DNA of 64,000 bases from Rhytidiadelphus loreus (GCA_947034895.1 OX344762.1:48463087-48527086); one strand, 5' to 3'. Shown: positions 24,247 through 36,092, counted from the stretch's first letter. A program made the numbers and translations. Notes: generated from the letters alone by a model not told the origin.

Positions 24247-27200
24247 ACATATCAGTATAATAGCCCAAGTTCAACCTTTTCTAAATTTATTTCTAAATTT
24301 TATTCAAAATTCAAATCGAACAAATAACTTTTTAATCATTTTCATAAAAAAAAAGAAATAGAATTTTAGCATTATTTGCACAATAAAAATTGCATATTGC
24401 AATTACAATGGCTAAAAATTCATCCATAAACTTAATGAAATTACAATTATATAAACTTCCTTTTACTTTTTTGAACTAATAAAATCATACATGTACAAAA
24501 ATCATTTTTTTATATATAGAAAATTAACAAGACGTGTGGACCCTAAAAAAGCTCCTTCAAAAATGATATTATATCACTATTAGAAAATTCAATTTTTCTT
24601 TTGATTTGGTCACCTTAATGTGGTTCACTTTTTTGTTGATTGGGACAGTAATTCGTTGATCTTATCTTTATGAGTAAAATATAAAAAAAAAGATTTTTAT
24701 CTATGCAATGGTTTTCTAGGTTCTTGTGGCATTTGACTTACATTTACACTAGACACTTGGATCTTGAAAATAAGATGTTGTGAATATTTTGAAAATAACT
24801 AAAATGGTATATGTCAAGCTTCATTCTAGAAAAAGTGAGATCTTAAGAATGAGTTCCAAAAATAAATAGAATTAAATAATGGAAGTGACAAAATCTCATA
24901 GTGCATATTGTTGTAAATGTAGTACAAAAGGTAAAAGATTAAAGATTTCTAATTCTTTTCAATTATTAAATTTCAAAAGAAAACCTTGAATAAATAATAA
25001 GTACTATGATAAATCAAACCATACAAAAGTGATGTATACATTAGTATTACTTGCACAATAAAAATTGCATGTTGCAATTACAATGGCTAAAAATGCATCC
25101 ATAAACTTAATGAAATTATAGTTATATAAACTTCTTTTTACTTTTTTGAACTAATAACGTCATATATGTACAAAAATTATTTTCTTATGTATAGAAAATT
25201 TTAAAAAGAATTCCAATTATTTACTATTAGGAAAAAAAGAATGCATTGTAATAGAAACATTGCATAATTATTGTGAAAATTAGATACATACAAAATTTGA
25301 ATCATAACTACATTATCAAAAGTAGAGATTTATGTAAACACCTCCTCTCCTATGCTGTTTGTAGAAATTAAAAAGTCATCCAAATCATCTATTATTCATC
25401 ACATTGATTTATAAACAAAATACAAAATTGAAATAGGATATTCAAATTATTTTACTAACTCAAAGCAAAGCCTATTTATGTGCATGCATTGCAAAAAATT
25501 TAAATTTTTTTATAGTACATATAAATTGAAATGAGTCTAATTGTAATATACAAATGCTAAATTTAGAGTATGGTGTCCAAATTTTCTGCATAGTTCATTC
25601 ATGGCATAAAGTCATGAACATATAAACAAAACCAAAATCCAAACTAGGAAAATATTAATGATTTTGTGTTATTATATATAGATTTTAAAATTAATTTTAT
25701 GGCCCATATTTGGCCTATTTGCACACATGCACAACATTAAATTTATTTTTTTACAATACTCATAAGTTGGATTAGGTCCAATTTCAATTTACAAAATGCC
25801 AAATTTAAAATATCATAGCCAACTAGAATTTATTTATGCCATAAAATATAGACGAAACTAAATATGTAAGTTGAATATAATGAAATTGTGTAGGCATGAA
25901 TGTGCACATGCATCATATTATATATTTTTTTATTTTTTTATTTTATTTTATTTTATTTTATGATACTCATAAGTTGGATTAGGTGTAATTATAAGTTCAT
26001 GTTTTTAATTTTTTAAGTCATTCATAAGTTGGATTGGGTCTAATTATAATTTACAAACACTAAACTAAACACACAATACATCCCTAGACATAGGAGTTTT
26101 TTTCTTCAAATGCTAATGACTATGCACTTTTGGAAAACAAAGAGTCTATGCATTGTTTGTACATTTTTATTAATTTATATATAATGTGGAATATAATAGA
26201 AAATAATTTATTTTTTTAATATTTACTATTTGCAAGTTTGTACAATACAAAAAAACCATCTGTACAATAATGTCAAATCCAAATTTGGTATGGGAATCAA
26301 TTGTTGTCTTATAAATTTTTAGTCCTTTTTTAACCTCTACAGTTGTAAAGAAGATCTATCGGGCTTTGTGGATCCTATTATAATTTCATGGATGAAAGTT
26401 GAGAATTTGAAATTCTTCAGTGCAATTTGCGCCATAATCTTCCCGCCTAATTGTCTATAAGTCTTGATGTGCGGTTGAAAAGATTCTTTTTTCATTGCTT
26501 CTTGTGTTTGTGCTAGTGTGTGTTCATGTGCGTGTCTGTATGCACCTCTATGTTTTTGAACCTCTATAGCTCAAGTTTCTTTTTTATTTCTCCTTGTGTT
26601 TTTGCGCCACTCTGTTTCTACGCCTCCGTGTTTATGCGATTGTGTTATTTACACTTTTGTTGCTCATAGTCAAGGAGTTCTTTTGGAGGGTACCAAACCC
26701 TCAATGTTTTTTGGTAAGATATTGATTGTTGACTTCCAAAAAACGCATTGAAGGGTCCAGGTTCATTTCTAAATTTTTGTTTCTTTTGGAATCTAGTATA
26801 GAGTTTCAAGGTTAGGACACATGACATTCTTTGAATCGCCACCAGATACAAGTTTTGACCTGTGAATAGGATGCAAGTTTTGATTTGTATTGCTCATGAG
26901 ATTTCACTTTAGGGTGCATTGATGATTGATGAAGTTGATTTCAATTTTGCAATTCAATTGTGTCGGTGCTTCATTTTTTAAATCGGTAGTGCGTATGCAA
27001 GAGTTTCCGATATTATCGCCGCAAATTTCGGGATTATTAAATAGCAATGCTACTCCACTATGAAAAATCAATTGTAATAGAAGTTTGAATCTTTCCATTT
27101 AACTCGATTCGAGTTGAATGGATGCATCCACAAAAAGTCAATACACTCAATTGTAGTAGAAGACAGTTTGAATCTTGCTATTTAACTCGATTCGAGTTGA

Positions 27201-28269
27201 ATGGATGCACCCACAAAAAGTCAATTGTAATAGAAGACAATTTGAATCTTGCCATTTAACTCGATTCGAGTTGAATGGATGCACCGACGAAAAGTCAATT
27301 GTAGTAGAAGACAATTTGAATCTTGCCATTTAACTCGATTCGAGTTGAATGGATGCATCCATGAAAAGTTAATTGTGGTAGAAGACAGTTTGAATCTTGC
27401 CATTTAACTCGATTCGAGTTAAATGGATGCACCCACGAAAAGTCAATTCTAATATAATTGGTTTTAATCTTGACATTTAACTCGATTCAAGTTGAATGGA
27501 TAGAACCATGAACACAAAGAAAGTTCAAGGTAGGATTTGCAAATCTCATAAGAATGTAGACTTACTCGTTGCCCACCGCTCTTCCAATCAAGATGAGTTT
27601 GTACGTGCCAAATGCAAAGGTGTAGAGGACCATATGGACATGGATTTTACAATGGTTAGGAAAGCGGGCACGAAGGCTAGAAGTTCATGGCACAGAACAC
27701 GAGATGGATGAAGATTGTAATGCGGAAGGAGTAGAGGTAGCCAAGCAATCCAAGCTCAAGTGGCTGTTATCCTTCTAGGAGGTTTTAAGTGACTTTCTAC
27801 CTCTATTTCAACTCGATTCGAGTTGAAACTCCTTCCATTCACTTCCTTCACTTCAATTTGCAATTAGGCACAAATAGGTTGGCTAGAACTTTAGCTATAT
27901 ACAGTTTTTTACAATACCTCTCTGTTGAGAGACTTTCAAATAAATGTTTTTCTTACAAAACACTCTCTTTGTTCAATTGTCAAACTTGTAGGCCCACTTA
28001 CTATTACAAATTTGATGCCAATTATGTTCTGTATTATTGTCAAAATTCCTCCTGCATCAAGTCTTCACCATGTTTGCACCAAGTCACTATCTCTACATGA
28101 TGATTCCTTGTTAGACTTAGATGCGATACATCCGTCATCGCCTAATTTGGAAAAAACCAAGGATGATGTTCTTGAGGCAATCTAGAAGGAGGCTAGTGAC
28201 AATATTCTTGAAGACATACTTCCGTAGTTGCACATTCCTCCTTTGGAACATTGGCTAATATAATTGGTT
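24247..28269. repeat. Right arm of the 4,023-bp internal inverted repeat
   Basis: Reverse complement of 17184-21206. It carries the mirrored tandem array at about 27093-27498 and the mirrored direct repeats at about 24368-24525 and 25043-25200. A transcript crossing both arms would fold into a very long duplex, a known source of small RNAs in plants. Confidence 0.95.
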
Positions 28270-28942
28270 CTTACTTGTAATGGATATGATTGCCTACAAG
28301 CACGGTGATTTGCATTTGTGTAATTTGGTCTTGATATTCTCCTTCACTGCTCAAACCAAACGGTGTAATCACTAATGAGTCTTTCTATGACCTTGAATCA
28401 CTATGCTACATTTAACTACTTCTAGACTTTTGAAAGTCCAAAATTAACATTGGGAAATAATCTTCTGGAAATAATCATTTGGAGATCTCCATATGCATCA
28501 AGAGATCTATACAAAACATTCGAAGATCTATACAAACATCAAGAGATATATACAAACATGGAGAGATAATCATCTGGAGACCTTGAGGTGCATTGTCCAG
28601 AATTCACTTGAAAGTCCAGAAGTAGTTAAATGTGGAATCACCCTTGAAGTATTCCTTCTGGGAATTATTTTGTAGATTAGGCTTACTCTTCTATTTCGTG
28701 GAATATTGTAAGGAACGGACATTTGCAAATTATCGCTTTAGCTAGTGCCCAAAGTTGCAATATCGGGGACTTCCTTTCATCTAGTTTTGAACATTCAAAA
28801 GGACAATACCACATGGGACAATAAGAATAGATTTGTATATGTCTTCTGATCCTTTTTTATTGCTAAGAAGATCTTTAGTAAGGTTATGTGAGTTTCATGT
28901 TGGTCAGTCACGTGCATGACCACATCGACGCTTTGTTGTTAG

Positions 28943-29895
28943 ATGGAGTATGCAATTGAAAAAAAGAACGTCCATAATATTCCTTTTTTCATGGATGTAG
29001 ACTCTGTGCCTACAATTCCTTACTCTATTGAGGAGGTACAAAATTTCAAAGCCTTCCTAGAAGGCTAGATTTTGGAAGGAAAGGATGTGCTTGTTGGCTA
29101 TACAAAAATGCAACAATCCAATTTTTATCTAAATTCAATAGGTGTCTCAATCATGAAGTACAAGTAGTACCATATGGATAGTGATTGGCTCCTAGAGGAA
29201 GGTAAAGGAATCAAATTGTTGTAAGAGGATTCCAAAGGAAGGAGTCTATGGCCTCATGGGTAGTGGATGTCAATTGTCCATCTTCCAATGTAGAACTTGG
29301 ACGACATTTACAAGAGGTTATCTAGGTCCATCAAATATTTGGAGGTATTATGCGATGAAGATGGAAGTGGGGAGTACAAGAGATAGTTTCAGCATTTGGT
29401 GTTCTATTGGCAAGTAGTAAATGAAACCTTAAAGGAACCAATTCAATTGTCTATAGCGTAGAGGGATGACTTTTGGCCTTCTTCATCAATCAAAACAATA
29501 GAGGAGGAAAAACTTGATAAAGATGGTTAGGAGTTTGTTGAGGATGATGCCTTTGTTGGGCAATTCTGCAATCGTCCATTGCCATCTTTTTGGTTGGCAC
29601 ATGATCTTTTTGAAGGATATTTCGTTTTCATTCAATCGATTGATGGTGAAACAAAGTTTGTATAGATTGTCAAAGTTTTGTTTGATCCTTTCACTAACTC
29701 GGCTCATCTTAATTGTATACTGATTTAATACTTTTAGTCCATGTCACAAGATTGAAATCTTTAAGAGTTCTATATTGGGTGGAGCTCCACCAAAGGATTA
29801 AGTTGGAAAGACCCAAAATTTGGTTTGGAAGTAAACGAATTCTCTCATCCAAGTATGGAAGTCAAGGATCAAGATTGAAGGACATAGTAAAGTAA
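28943..29895 (+). pseudogene. Decayed gene: one frame, about 15 stops, no frameshift
   Basis: From ATG at 28943 one frame reads protein-like sequence for about 950 bp (MEYAIEKKNVHNIPFFMDVD, then later FVGQFCNRPLPSFWLAHDLF near 29549-29608). It is interrupted by about 15 stop codons, mostly TAG with a few TAA and TGA. No insertion or deletion shifts the frame, and the protein-like character persists to about 29890. All these stops can arise from Gln, Arg or Trp codons by C-to-T or G-to-A change, as expected for a long-methylated sequence. The family is not recognised. About 670 bp between it and the inverted repeat and about 770 bp after it show no gene. Confidence 0.6.
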
Positions 29896-30888
29896 AGTGT
29901 GCTTAAAATTCTATTGTCTAGTATTGGTGTTATTGATGGAAGTCAACTTTGTATAATTTTGATTGAGCATGTATGAGATATTATAGAGATACTTTGTAGT
30001 ATTTAAAGCTAAGTTGAAAGTTGCTATTTGCTATTTTATTCTTTGTTTTTTCCTTTGCATAACTAGAGATGATCTAATATAATTTTAGATTGCGTGTTAT
30101 GAAGTACTTAGTACATATTGGAGTACTATGATTTGATTTTATAGATTTGTATTGGAACTACTTTTTTACATTGTATTAAGTACCTTACACAACAAGTGCA
30201 CTTAATTGTAGTATTTAATATATTTACTATTACATTATATTTACATTGACTTGTATCTATGTCGATGTCATTTTCTTTATTTGTTCACTTTATAAATAAA
30301 AAATTGAAAATAGAATACAAGTAGAAAAAATTGGTAGAGGTTAAGACCACTTTCTATTTTCTTAACTCATTAAGCACTTGTCACAATTTTGAGAATGGGG
30401 CTAGTTGGTTGTTACAATTTTCTTGCCTATAAAGGTCATTGAGCAACAACAAATTATGTATATCTCATAGCCGGTCATACAAATTCAATGGAAATCAAAC
30501 CCAAACCATTTGAATGAAATAAATAACCTTTGACAACTAATCATTCACCTCATGACTTGGTGTTCAACAAAGGACACAATATGCACTTATATACAAAATC
30601 ACTATTATTACTGTCAACTATAATTTGTGGGAGACACTTTGACTATTTGAAACTCTCATTTTAATGGAAATTGCAGCTTACAACTAAAAAATTGAGTTCT
30701 ACTCAACTTAAATTTATTTCAACTTTACTTCAGTTTTGGAGTCTACAAATGGACAATATTATTTTGGGAGGTTCCCAATCTCCCATTTTAATGAATATGA
30801 TGTTTTATGATCCCAACTCAAAAATCAAAATAGGGTCTTATGCCATGGTACAAGGCTGCCGTTTGATGCACCACAACAATGTCTCTAG

Positions 30889-32315
30889 TCACGAACGATT
30901 TGCCCATGGCATAAGGTTGTCCAAGTTTGCGCGAGCTTGGTTTAACCTATTATTGGTCTGCTCAAAGATATCCGTGGTGTTGATTTGAACGCTCAGAGAT
31001 TGTGTAAATGCGCGTTCCGTCCCGTGCTCATCATCCTAAGGTGGAATTGTCATTAGTACATATGATATTCACAGAATGGGGTACAAACAATACTAACCTA
31101 GCAAGTATATTAACTCGTGTTGTGGTATTGCACTAACCTTAATGAGTTGTAACAACAAGCATCCATTCTCAGACTCGGAAAGTTTCTCGACATCCTCAAA
31201 TTCTTCTAATAAAGCCCTGCATCTCCCGGCCCCCCATATCAATGAATATTAAAACATAACAACTACATATGGGTATTTTTAGCATATAATCTTATAATAC
31301 AAGTTCTATACTAGAACAACCGAACCTGAGGTTTGTGCAATCTTTTCCTTGCCGAACCCACACATATTCTTCCATCATGGCCCACCCCTCCCTAATGGCC
31401 TCATCAAATTTGGCTCCCCAAACAATATCGCGTGTGTTTTGTATCAAACACATCACTCGTCCTGCAGCAAATAAGCACTAATAGTGAGATGAAATGTCTA
31501 CCACTAACTATCCAACTAGAAATGTTCATTAATACATGTTCATTTCATTATTCAAGGATTCAAATCACCTATACAAAATGAAGGGCAATATTTTACTCAC
31601 CCATTTTGCTGGCTTGGAAATGGCCTTTGGACTCATTGCATTGACCATAATGAGCAAAGCAATACAATTTGTAGCCTTTCCAAAAGTCCTTAATCCTATT
31701 TCAAAGATCACAAATCAATTCCAATAGAATAGTCATTGTCATGGTGATTCTCCCACCTATTAAAAAGACATTGTCTACAATACAAGTGGATGACAATAAG
31801 GAAGTCAAAGGCAAACTAAACAAATTTTTACCAGAAATATTCATGGTCGAGAATAATTATGACTTCCTCTGAGCACTTGCTAAATTGAACACCTGCCATT
31901 AAGCCTGTAAGGAGCCAAATAACTAATCATTAGCAATGCAAGAAGATTAAATTTGAATAGGCTACATAACAATTGAGGCCCCCCTACGTTACTATAACAC
32001 CCAAAAATGAAAGAAAATCAATGAAGAACCAAATGAATCATTTTCATTTGAATTGCTAATTGTTTTAAATGTGAATTTAGTGTACCCATTTTCGGTGACT
32101 TCACACCCATTTGTGTGTGCATCCTTATTATTCAACAACTTTGCCACAATGAATGCAATTGCCGTTTCAAGGCCCTCTACATCAAATGGCTTTGATATTC
32201 TCACTATCCTAAACTAATGGAAAAGATTTTGGGTTCATTGAAGTATACAAGAAGTGTCTACTGTATTGTTGGCTGTTTGTGGGAAACCAAAAAAACCACG
32301 AGACCTCCACAACAT
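30889..32315 (-). CDS. Spliced cargo gene of unknown family
   Basis: Five exons fit GT-AG splice sites with matching phases: 31832-31904, 31601-31695, 31326-31461, 31138-31216 and 30889-31035 (stop TGA). They join into a continuous protein containing CSEEVIIILDHEYFWIKDFW, IQNTRDIVWGAKFDEAIREG and NTTDIFEQTNNRLNQARANL. An upstream exon beginning at 32208 encodes IVRISKPFDVEGLETAIAFI, but its donor (near 32083 or further in) is unclear. A tiny first exon 32305-32315 with ATG would fit the phase and is tentative. The protein would be about 200 residues, soluble, with no domain I can name. It is the only cargo gene here with several introns. A promoter block and GC array lie just upstream, oriented toward it. 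Confidence 0.65.
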
Positions 32316-32316
32316 T

Positions 32317-32362
32317 GGGCCCACATTCAGCCACTACAAGGTAGGTGAACTACAAGGCGCAG
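32317..32362 (-). promoter_or_regulatory. Shared cargo promoter block (short form)
   Basis: Read toward the gene it gives TTCACCTACCTTGTAGTGGC followed by TGAATGTGGGCCC. It aligns with TTTCACCTACCTTCAGGTGG and TGGATGCGTGCCC of the kinase promoter at 34377-34410. Confidence 0.55.
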
Positions 32363-32404
32363 TTATGAAAATTATGGACCACAGGCTGGAACAGCCCATG
32401 AAAT

Positions 32405-32996
32405 ACCCGCGGTCGCCAGGGGCGCATGTGCTAACCCTAACACGGATACTAGGGCGACTGCGCATGGGGCGACCGCGGGTCCGGTCCAAGGATCCCTCGC
32501 GTCTTTCAAGGGCGACCTCGGATCAGGGCGACTGCGGGTCAGGGCGACCTCGGGTCCTCGAGGGGGAAACACATTTCAAAATCCCCCTTCCATCAGGGCG
32601 ACTGCGCATAGGGGGCGACTGCAGGTCAAGGAGAAAATGCAAACTCCTTGACCCGCAATCGCCCCCTACGCGCAATCGCCCATATGGAAGGGGAGGGAGA
32701 CACCAAATACTTTTCCGCCCTCTATCAGGGCGACTGCGCGTAGGGGGCGACTGCGGGTCAAGGTGGGAGCAACCTAACTATTTCAAAATGCAATCTCCCC
32801 CCTTCAATCAGGGCGACTGCGCATAGGGGGCGACTGCGGGTCAAGGTGGGAGACACCAAAAATTTCGAAAATGCAATCTCCCCCCTTCTATCAGGGCGAC
32901 TGCGCGTAGGGGGCGACTGCGGGTCCCCAGATCACTTCCAAAATCAGACTTGAGGTTCTAGGGCGACTGCGCTTTGGGCGACTGCGGGTATGGGCA
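32405..32996 (-). promoter_or_regulatory. GC-rich 15-mer array, partly in larger tandem units
   Basis: GGGCGACTGCGCATAGGGGG or GGGCGACTGCGCGTAGGGGG followed by CGACTGCGGGTCAAGG recurs at about 32595, 32727, 32811 and 32896 as paired units, with single motifs at both edges and one inverted pair near 32650-32680. Most copies read GACCCGCAGTCGCCC toward the spliced gene at 30889-32315. Confidence 0.65.
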
Positions 32997-33545
32997 TGTT
33001 TCACAAGATTAATTTTTTTTTGGGACCCCTCTCCCTTATTGTTTCTAATTCCCTTTAATCATATGTTACTTCCTCCATTTTGTTTACAAATTCAACAAGA
33101 CAAACAAATCCTAGGTTTTGCATTAGCTCTCCAACACTCCTTTGGCAAGAAGTTCCAAATGAAAGTTTTATGTACATTCTAATAGTGGGGAGGTGTAATT
33201 AGATTTATTTGGGCATGATTCACGAGATGGTGTTTTTTTTGGGACCTCTCCCTTATTGTTTCTAATTCCCTTTAATCATATGTTACTTCCTCCATTTTGT
33301 TTACAAATTCAACAAGACAAACAAATCCTAGGTTTTGCATTAGCTCTCTAACACTCCTTTGGCAAGAAGTTCCAAATGAAAGTTTTATGTACATTCTAAT
33401 AGTGGGGAGGTGTAATTAGATTTATTTGGGCATGTTTCACGAGATGGTTTTTTTTTTTTGGACCTCTCCCTTATTGTTTCTAATTCCCTTTAATCATATG
33501 TTACTTCCTCCATTTTGTTTACAAATTCAACAAGACAAAAAAGAC
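32992..33545 (+). repeat. Tandem repeat, 217-219 bp, about 2.5 copies
   Basis: Units begin GGGCATGTTTCAC or GGGCATGATTCAC at 32992, 33211 and 33428, and include CCTCTCCCTTATTGTTTCTA and TTACTTCCTCCATTTTGTTT. The third copy breaks off after ACAAGACAAA near 33538. Copies are nearly identical, so the expansion is recent. The following 300 bp to 33844 show no gene. Confidence 0.9.
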
Positions 33546-33844
33546 ATGATTCTGTTTTAGGTCTAAAACACTACATCTCGTGTAGGATGTGTAAGTATTT
33601 TATGTAGGTTTAAGGATTTGATTCTAGATAAAAGTTGTATTATTGTTTTCCAAGGTCTAGGGTCTAGGGTTTAGGGTTTGGGAAACCCTTCACATTGTGA
33701 GAATAATTCTTCCATTGCCTTGCTATGTCTTTGATATGAACTGACGCCTAACATTTATTACCAATTTTGGATGTGAGATAAGGAAAAATCAATTAGAATA
33801 TGCTGCAGATGCTAATTAGTGTTGGGTCAAATTGGTTGTTGGTT

Positions 33845-34300
33845 TAGGGCGACCTCGGGTCAGGGGCGACCGCGGGTCATCGACGAAGCAAAAAACACAT
33901 TTGAATTAGGGCGACTGCGCGTAGGGGGCGACTGCGGGTCAAGGAGGGAGATTAATTTTCTGGAAAATGCAAACTCAATCTCCAGTGGGGCAACTGCGCG
34001 TAGGGGGCGACTGCGGGTCAAGGAGGGAGATTAATTTTCTGGAAAATGCAAATTCAATCTCCAGTGGGGCAACTGCGCGTAGGGGGCGACTGCGGGTCGA
34101 AGAGACTTCTTTGTGGGCGACCGCGTGTGCAAGTTTCGAGATGGTTTAGTTGGTACCCGCGGTCGCCCACGATCCGCAGTCGCCCATTTCAGCGCTCCAA
34201 AAACGCGCAGTCGCCCATTCCCGTTGTCTTCAGACCCGCAGTCACCCCTCCTCAGACCCGCAGTCGCCCCCTCCCGATTCGCAGTCACCCAAACGCACGC
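33845..34300 (+). promoter_or_regulatory. Bipartite GC-rich array upstream of the kinase-like gene
   Basis: From 33845 to about 34125 the motif reads GGGCGACTGCGGGTC, including two near-identical 79-bp units (about 33950-34107). From about 34154 to 34290 it switches to GACCCGCAGTCGCCC, pointing toward the kinase gene at 34500. Outward and inward halves thus meet near 34140, as in the right-end array (44335-44760). Confidence 0.65.
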
Positions 34301-34366
34301 GCCTTGAGGCGAAATCTGGTACTTAAGCGTTAGCCCCACTTTCGATTCTCACCTTACTTTAGCCTT

Positions 34367-34450
34367 GCGCACTGTCTTTCACCTACCTTCAGGTGGCTGG
34401 ATGCGTGCCCGTGGGCTGGGGTTTCAATTGGGGGGGGAATTTTTACCCTT
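34367..34450 (+). promoter_or_regulatory. Shared cargo promoter block of the kinase-like gene
   Basis: Contains GCGCACTGTCTTTCACCTAC, GGTGGCTGGATGCGTGCCC, a GGGGTTT stretch, then a run of G and AATTTTTACCC. The closest match is 38241-38328 (GCGCACTGTCTTTCACCTGC, TTGAATGCGTGC, GGGGTTTGAG, G-run, ATTTTTGTCCC). It lies 50-130 bp upstream of the ATG, so it probably covers the core promoter and transcription start. Confidence 0.65.
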
Positions 34451-34499
34451 TCAATCTACGAATTTTGAACTACGGTTTTGAATTGTTTTTAAGTACAAC

Positions 34500-36092
34500 A
34501 TGGCTTTTCCACATGAAGGCAACACTACAAGGAGAAAGTCTTTATGGGATCTGGACCTCGATGATCCAATTTTTTTCGAGGTTCCGATAGCTGTAAATGA
34601 AAACGAAGAAGGAGGGAGTCAAGAGCGACGGAAGGGCAAGAAACAGAAGTCAGCACATGACAAGGACTCCAACTATCCTCCCCCGAGTTATACCCGATAT
34701 GCATACGAAGCGTGTCTCCAGTGGTATGCAGGGAAAAGTGTACAATTCTTGGAGGCAAGCTATTTGAGGTGTCCTACAATTGGTAGTGTGGCCTTGCCAA
34801 ACGATTTACAAGCCCGGATTTTAACCAAGCTAAAGGGATCCGATGATTTTGCAGACATTGACTTGACATATTCTTCGAGACTATTTGAATGGCTTGATAA
34901 CACATTCAAAGCGGTGATGTTCAATACCAAGAAATTGATGGAGGAACATCGACCGTTTCTTCCGATAGTAGAGGAATCAGAAGACATCAAGGCATTCCGA
35001 CAAAAAATGGAGTGGTGGTCCAACGCAGTGAAGAAATTGGCAAGAGGCTCGGCAAGGGGTTTTAAGTGGAAAAATGCAACGGTGCAGGCAGCATTTGCAC
35101 GAGATGGTGGATTGTGTATCACGTGGATCCCCGATACGGCGAAAGTGGTGCCCCTTAGTGCTTTTGAACGTGAAGGGGGGTATGCAAAAGTGCGTAAGGT
35201 ACGCATTGAAGGAATGGATACAATTCCAAGCTACATCGCTTTTGCTGGGAAAGTATCCAAGGCAATAAACCCGCGCGAGGGGAAAGCGCAACGATCCATG
35301 GAGGCCCTTGCATGCCCCTTGAACCACCCTGGCATCATTAAGTTTTTTGCCATTCATTCTCGCACGAATGAAGCGTACAGTTTGTGGTGGAATGGGGGCC
35401 ATTTGAATGAGTTGAGGCATTTAGATCGTTCTGTATCACCAACCATTGACTGGCATGAAATGCAAAAAGCCACAAGACTTCCTGAAGAGAAACAAAAAGA
35501 ACTTGGTCTCTGCCGAAGGCACAAGGCAAAGTTGGCATGGGCTTTAGTATATGTGACAAATCTCATGCACAAGTGCCGCGTGCTACACAATGACTTGTCT
35601 CCCATGAACATCATGTTGCATTTTCCGGATTATTCAAACGACATAATCAACATTGGAATTTGTGATTTTGGAATATCAAGTCGTTTTGACGAAAACGCGC
35701 CTTCACATTTTGGAAAGCCATCTGAGGCCGAGAAGGATCAATACCGAGAAGGTCGTTGGTGGGTTGCCCCGGAGTTGTTTTATGCATATGGACCTCCAAA
35801 TTCCGATACAAGCATACCGATCATGCAACAACGGTATAAATATACGCAACAGTCAGACTCGTATTCTATTGGGAAGTTGACCGAATGGATGAGAATTGGT
35901 GATATGGACGATTGGGACAAGGATTTGTTCAAGAACCGCGAGGGATCAATGTACTTTGGAATGAAGTTGCGTGAACTCGTGAACACTGACCCAAAGAAGA
36001 GACCAACGTGTATAGAGATCACAAATTCCCTTATGTCTCCACCATGGTCCATGATGCCCCCCGAATTGGTGTTTCGAGACTCACCTTTGTAA
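34500..36092 (+). CDS. Protein-kinase-like cargo protein
   Basis: A 530-residue frame with no introns needed. The C-terminal half has a protein-kinase fold signature: catalytic loop VLHNDLSPMNIML (H363, N364, D365, N370), CDFGIS (D389-G391), WVAPEL (A423-E425), an Asp in the QSDSYSIG stretch (D453) and KKRPT (R501). K251 in FAGKVSKA is a candidate ATP-binding Lys and E268 its partner. The usual HRD Arg is Asn, and the loop Lys is Ser (LSPMN in place of LKPEN). The Asp, Asn and DFG residues are kept, so activity is possible but not certain. Residues 1-200 have a basic stretch (RRKGKKQK, a candidate nuclear signal) and no domain I recognise. It has a GC array and promoter block upstream like the other cargo genes. 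A host kinase gene captured by the transposon is the likely origin. Confidence 0.85.
   Translation: MAFPHEGNTTRRKSLWDLDLDDPIFFEVPIAVNENEEGGSQERRKGKKQKSAHDKDSNYPPPSYTRYAYEACLQWYAGKSVQFLEASYLRCPTIGSVALPNDLQARILTKLKGSDDFADIDLTYSSRLFEWLDNTFKAVMFNTKKLMEEHRPFLPIVEESEDIKAFRQKMEWWSNAVKKLARGSARGFKWKNATVQAAFARDGGLCITWIPDTAKVVPLSAFEREGGYAKVRKVRIEGMDTIPSYIAFAGKVSKAINPREGKAQRSMEALACPLNHPGIIKFFAIHSRTNEAYSLWWNGGHLNELRHLDRSVSPTIDWHEMQKATRLPEEKQKELGLCRRHKAKLAWALVYVTNLMHKCRVLHNDLSPMNIMLHFPDYSNDIINIGICDFGISSRFDENAPSHFGKPSEAEKDQYREGRWWVAPELFYAYGPPNSDTSIPIMQQRYKYTQQSDSYSIGKLTEWMRIGDMDDWDKDLFKNREGSMYFGMKLRELVNTDPKKRPTCIEITNSLMSPPWSMMPPELVFRDSPL

Noticed and set aside
17184..28269. The 4-kb inverted repeat as a complete Mutator-like or fold-back element
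   Set aside because: The bases just outside the arms (before 17184 and after 28269) show no 8-11-bp direct duplication, and no transposase is seen in the arms or spacer. It is kept as an inverted repeat of unknown origin.
32254..32826. Open frame of 190 codons on the plus strand, and similar long frames at 34031-34339, 37720-38223, 37806-38207, 44068-44580 and 44250-44807
   Set aside because: They run through the GC-rich 15-mer arrays. The 15-base period keeps several frames open on both strands at once, and the predicted proteins are just repeat translations.
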